Shown piece by piece: positions 4,867 through 5,333 of a stretch of DNA of 5,333 nucleotides (position 1 is its first letter; each line of letters begins with the position of its first letter). The translations under genes were made by a program, and so were the position numbers. The DNA comes from Ilumatobacteraceae bacterium (GTDB taxonomy: Bacteria; Actinomycetota; Acidimicrobiia; Acidimicrobiales; Ilumatobacteraceae). The stretch spans positions 1-5,333 of the forward strand of contig JAENVT010000166.1 of assembly GCA_016650435.1 (NCBI GenBank), written 5' to 3'. The notes below the pieces were generated by a model, which searched no databases, had not been told where the DNA came from, and saw only the letters and a program-made list of their open reading frames with translations.

Positions 4867-5333
4867 GTGAACCCCATCGCTTCCGTAACCGAGCCGACGA
4901 CGACGCTGCTCAAGCTGAGTTCCGTAACGGTCCGGTTCGGTGGTCTCCTCGCCCTGGGCGGCATCGATCTCGATGTCGCCCAAGGCGAGCGGTTGGCGAT
5001 CCTCGGCCCAAACGGGGCCGGCAAGACGACGCTGTTCAATGTGGTGGCAGGTGACATCAGGCCTACGGAGGGCCTGGTGTCCATCAAAGGTGTCGACTGC
5101 ACGTCGCTGCCATCACGTCGCCGGCCGAGCCTCGGAGTTGCCCGCACCTATCAGCGAACTCGTCTCTTCGCGGGCCTAACCGTGGAAGACAATCTGTACC
5201 TTGCTCTCGTCGGCAGACAAGGTCGTCATCGATCGATGCGACGCACCTCGGTCGACGAGCAGTCGCGGGTCAAGGCTCGCGACGTCGCCAAGACGGTCTG
5301 GCTCGGTGATCATGTCGCCGCACACGTTGGCGA
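4867..5333 (+). CDS. livG: ABC transporter ATP-binding protein, LivG family (3' end outside window)
   Basis: The first 155 codons of an ABC ATPase are visible and stay open to the window end. The chain begins MNPIASVTEPTTTLLKL, and the fold starts near residue 14. The Walker A motif GPNGAGKTT is at 47-55. The Q-loop region ARTYQRTRLFAGLTVEDNL at 92-110, with Gln96, is the LivG version (family form ARTFQ..RLF..LTV.ENV). The signature LSGGQ, Walker B and the H-loop lie beyond the window, so activity cannot be judged. LivG powers uptake on the cytoplasmic side, usually as a heterodimer with LivF; a livF gene is expected next. GTG 4867 follows the binding-protein stop by 16 bp with a GGAAAG site, so the gene belongs to the same operon. 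The head before the fold (about 13 residues, with TTT) is slightly long for the family, and a later start cannot be excluded. Confidence 0.93.
   Translation, partial: MNPIASVTEPTTTLLKLSSVTVRFGGLLALGGIDLDVAQGERLAILGPNGAGKTTLFNVVAGDIRPTEGLVSIKGVDCTSLPSRRRPSLGVARTYQRTRLFAGLTVEDNLYLALVGRQGRHRSMRRTSVDEQSRVKARDVAKTVWLGDHVAAHVG

Noticed and set aside
4248..5147. A 299-codon minus-strand frame under the binding-protein and livG genes
   Set aside because: It is antisense to two well-supported genes and shows no domain of its own.

Overview
The window is GC-rich bacterial DNA. It holds the tail of a LuxR-type regulator, a GNAT acetyltransferase gene, and the first four genes of a branched-chain amino acid (LivHMGF-type) ABC transporter operon, all on the + strand. 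The secreted binding protein is a lipoprotein with a Thr/Ala/Pro-rich linker after its lipobox. That, together with GC bias and GTG starts, suggests an actinobacterial host. Acidimicrobiia-like is my best guess from the style of the linker, and this is inference rather than proof.

Layout: 1-123 is the last 40 codons of a LuxR-family HTH protein. 122-999 is bounded by a perfect 23-bp inverted repeat (122-144 and 977-999). Flush outside the arms is an 8-of-10 direct repeat (112-121 and 1000-1009). Inside lie one GNAT gene (172-684) and about 290 bp with no gene I can support. 1010-1155 is the leader of the transporter operon, with a hairpin at 1065-1099. Then come livH (1156-2190), livM (2187-3242, ATGA overlap), a 69-bp gap with a small hairpin and a strong ribosome binding site, the substrate-binding lipoprotein (3312-4850), and the 5' part of livG (4867 to the window end).

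The transporter genes work together. The lipoprotein captures the ligand outside the membrane, LivH and LivM form the channel, and LivG (presumably with a LivF beyond the window) hydrolyses ATP. The binding protein sits between the permeases and the ATPase. The true substrate cannot be read from sequence; branched-chain amino acids, other amino acids, amides or urea-like compounds are all possible in this family.

The most interesting feature is the 122-999 segment. It has the anatomy of a transposed unit (terminal inverted repeats plus a flush, slightly decayed target duplication) but carries an acetyltransferase gene and no visible transposase. It could be a mobile insertion cassette, a non-autonomous element with a passenger gene. 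Removing it with one copy of the direct repeat leaves the luxR stop codon intact and puts luxR about 145 bp from livH, so it appears to have landed precisely between the regulator and the transporter. An invertible DNA segment is the main alternative.
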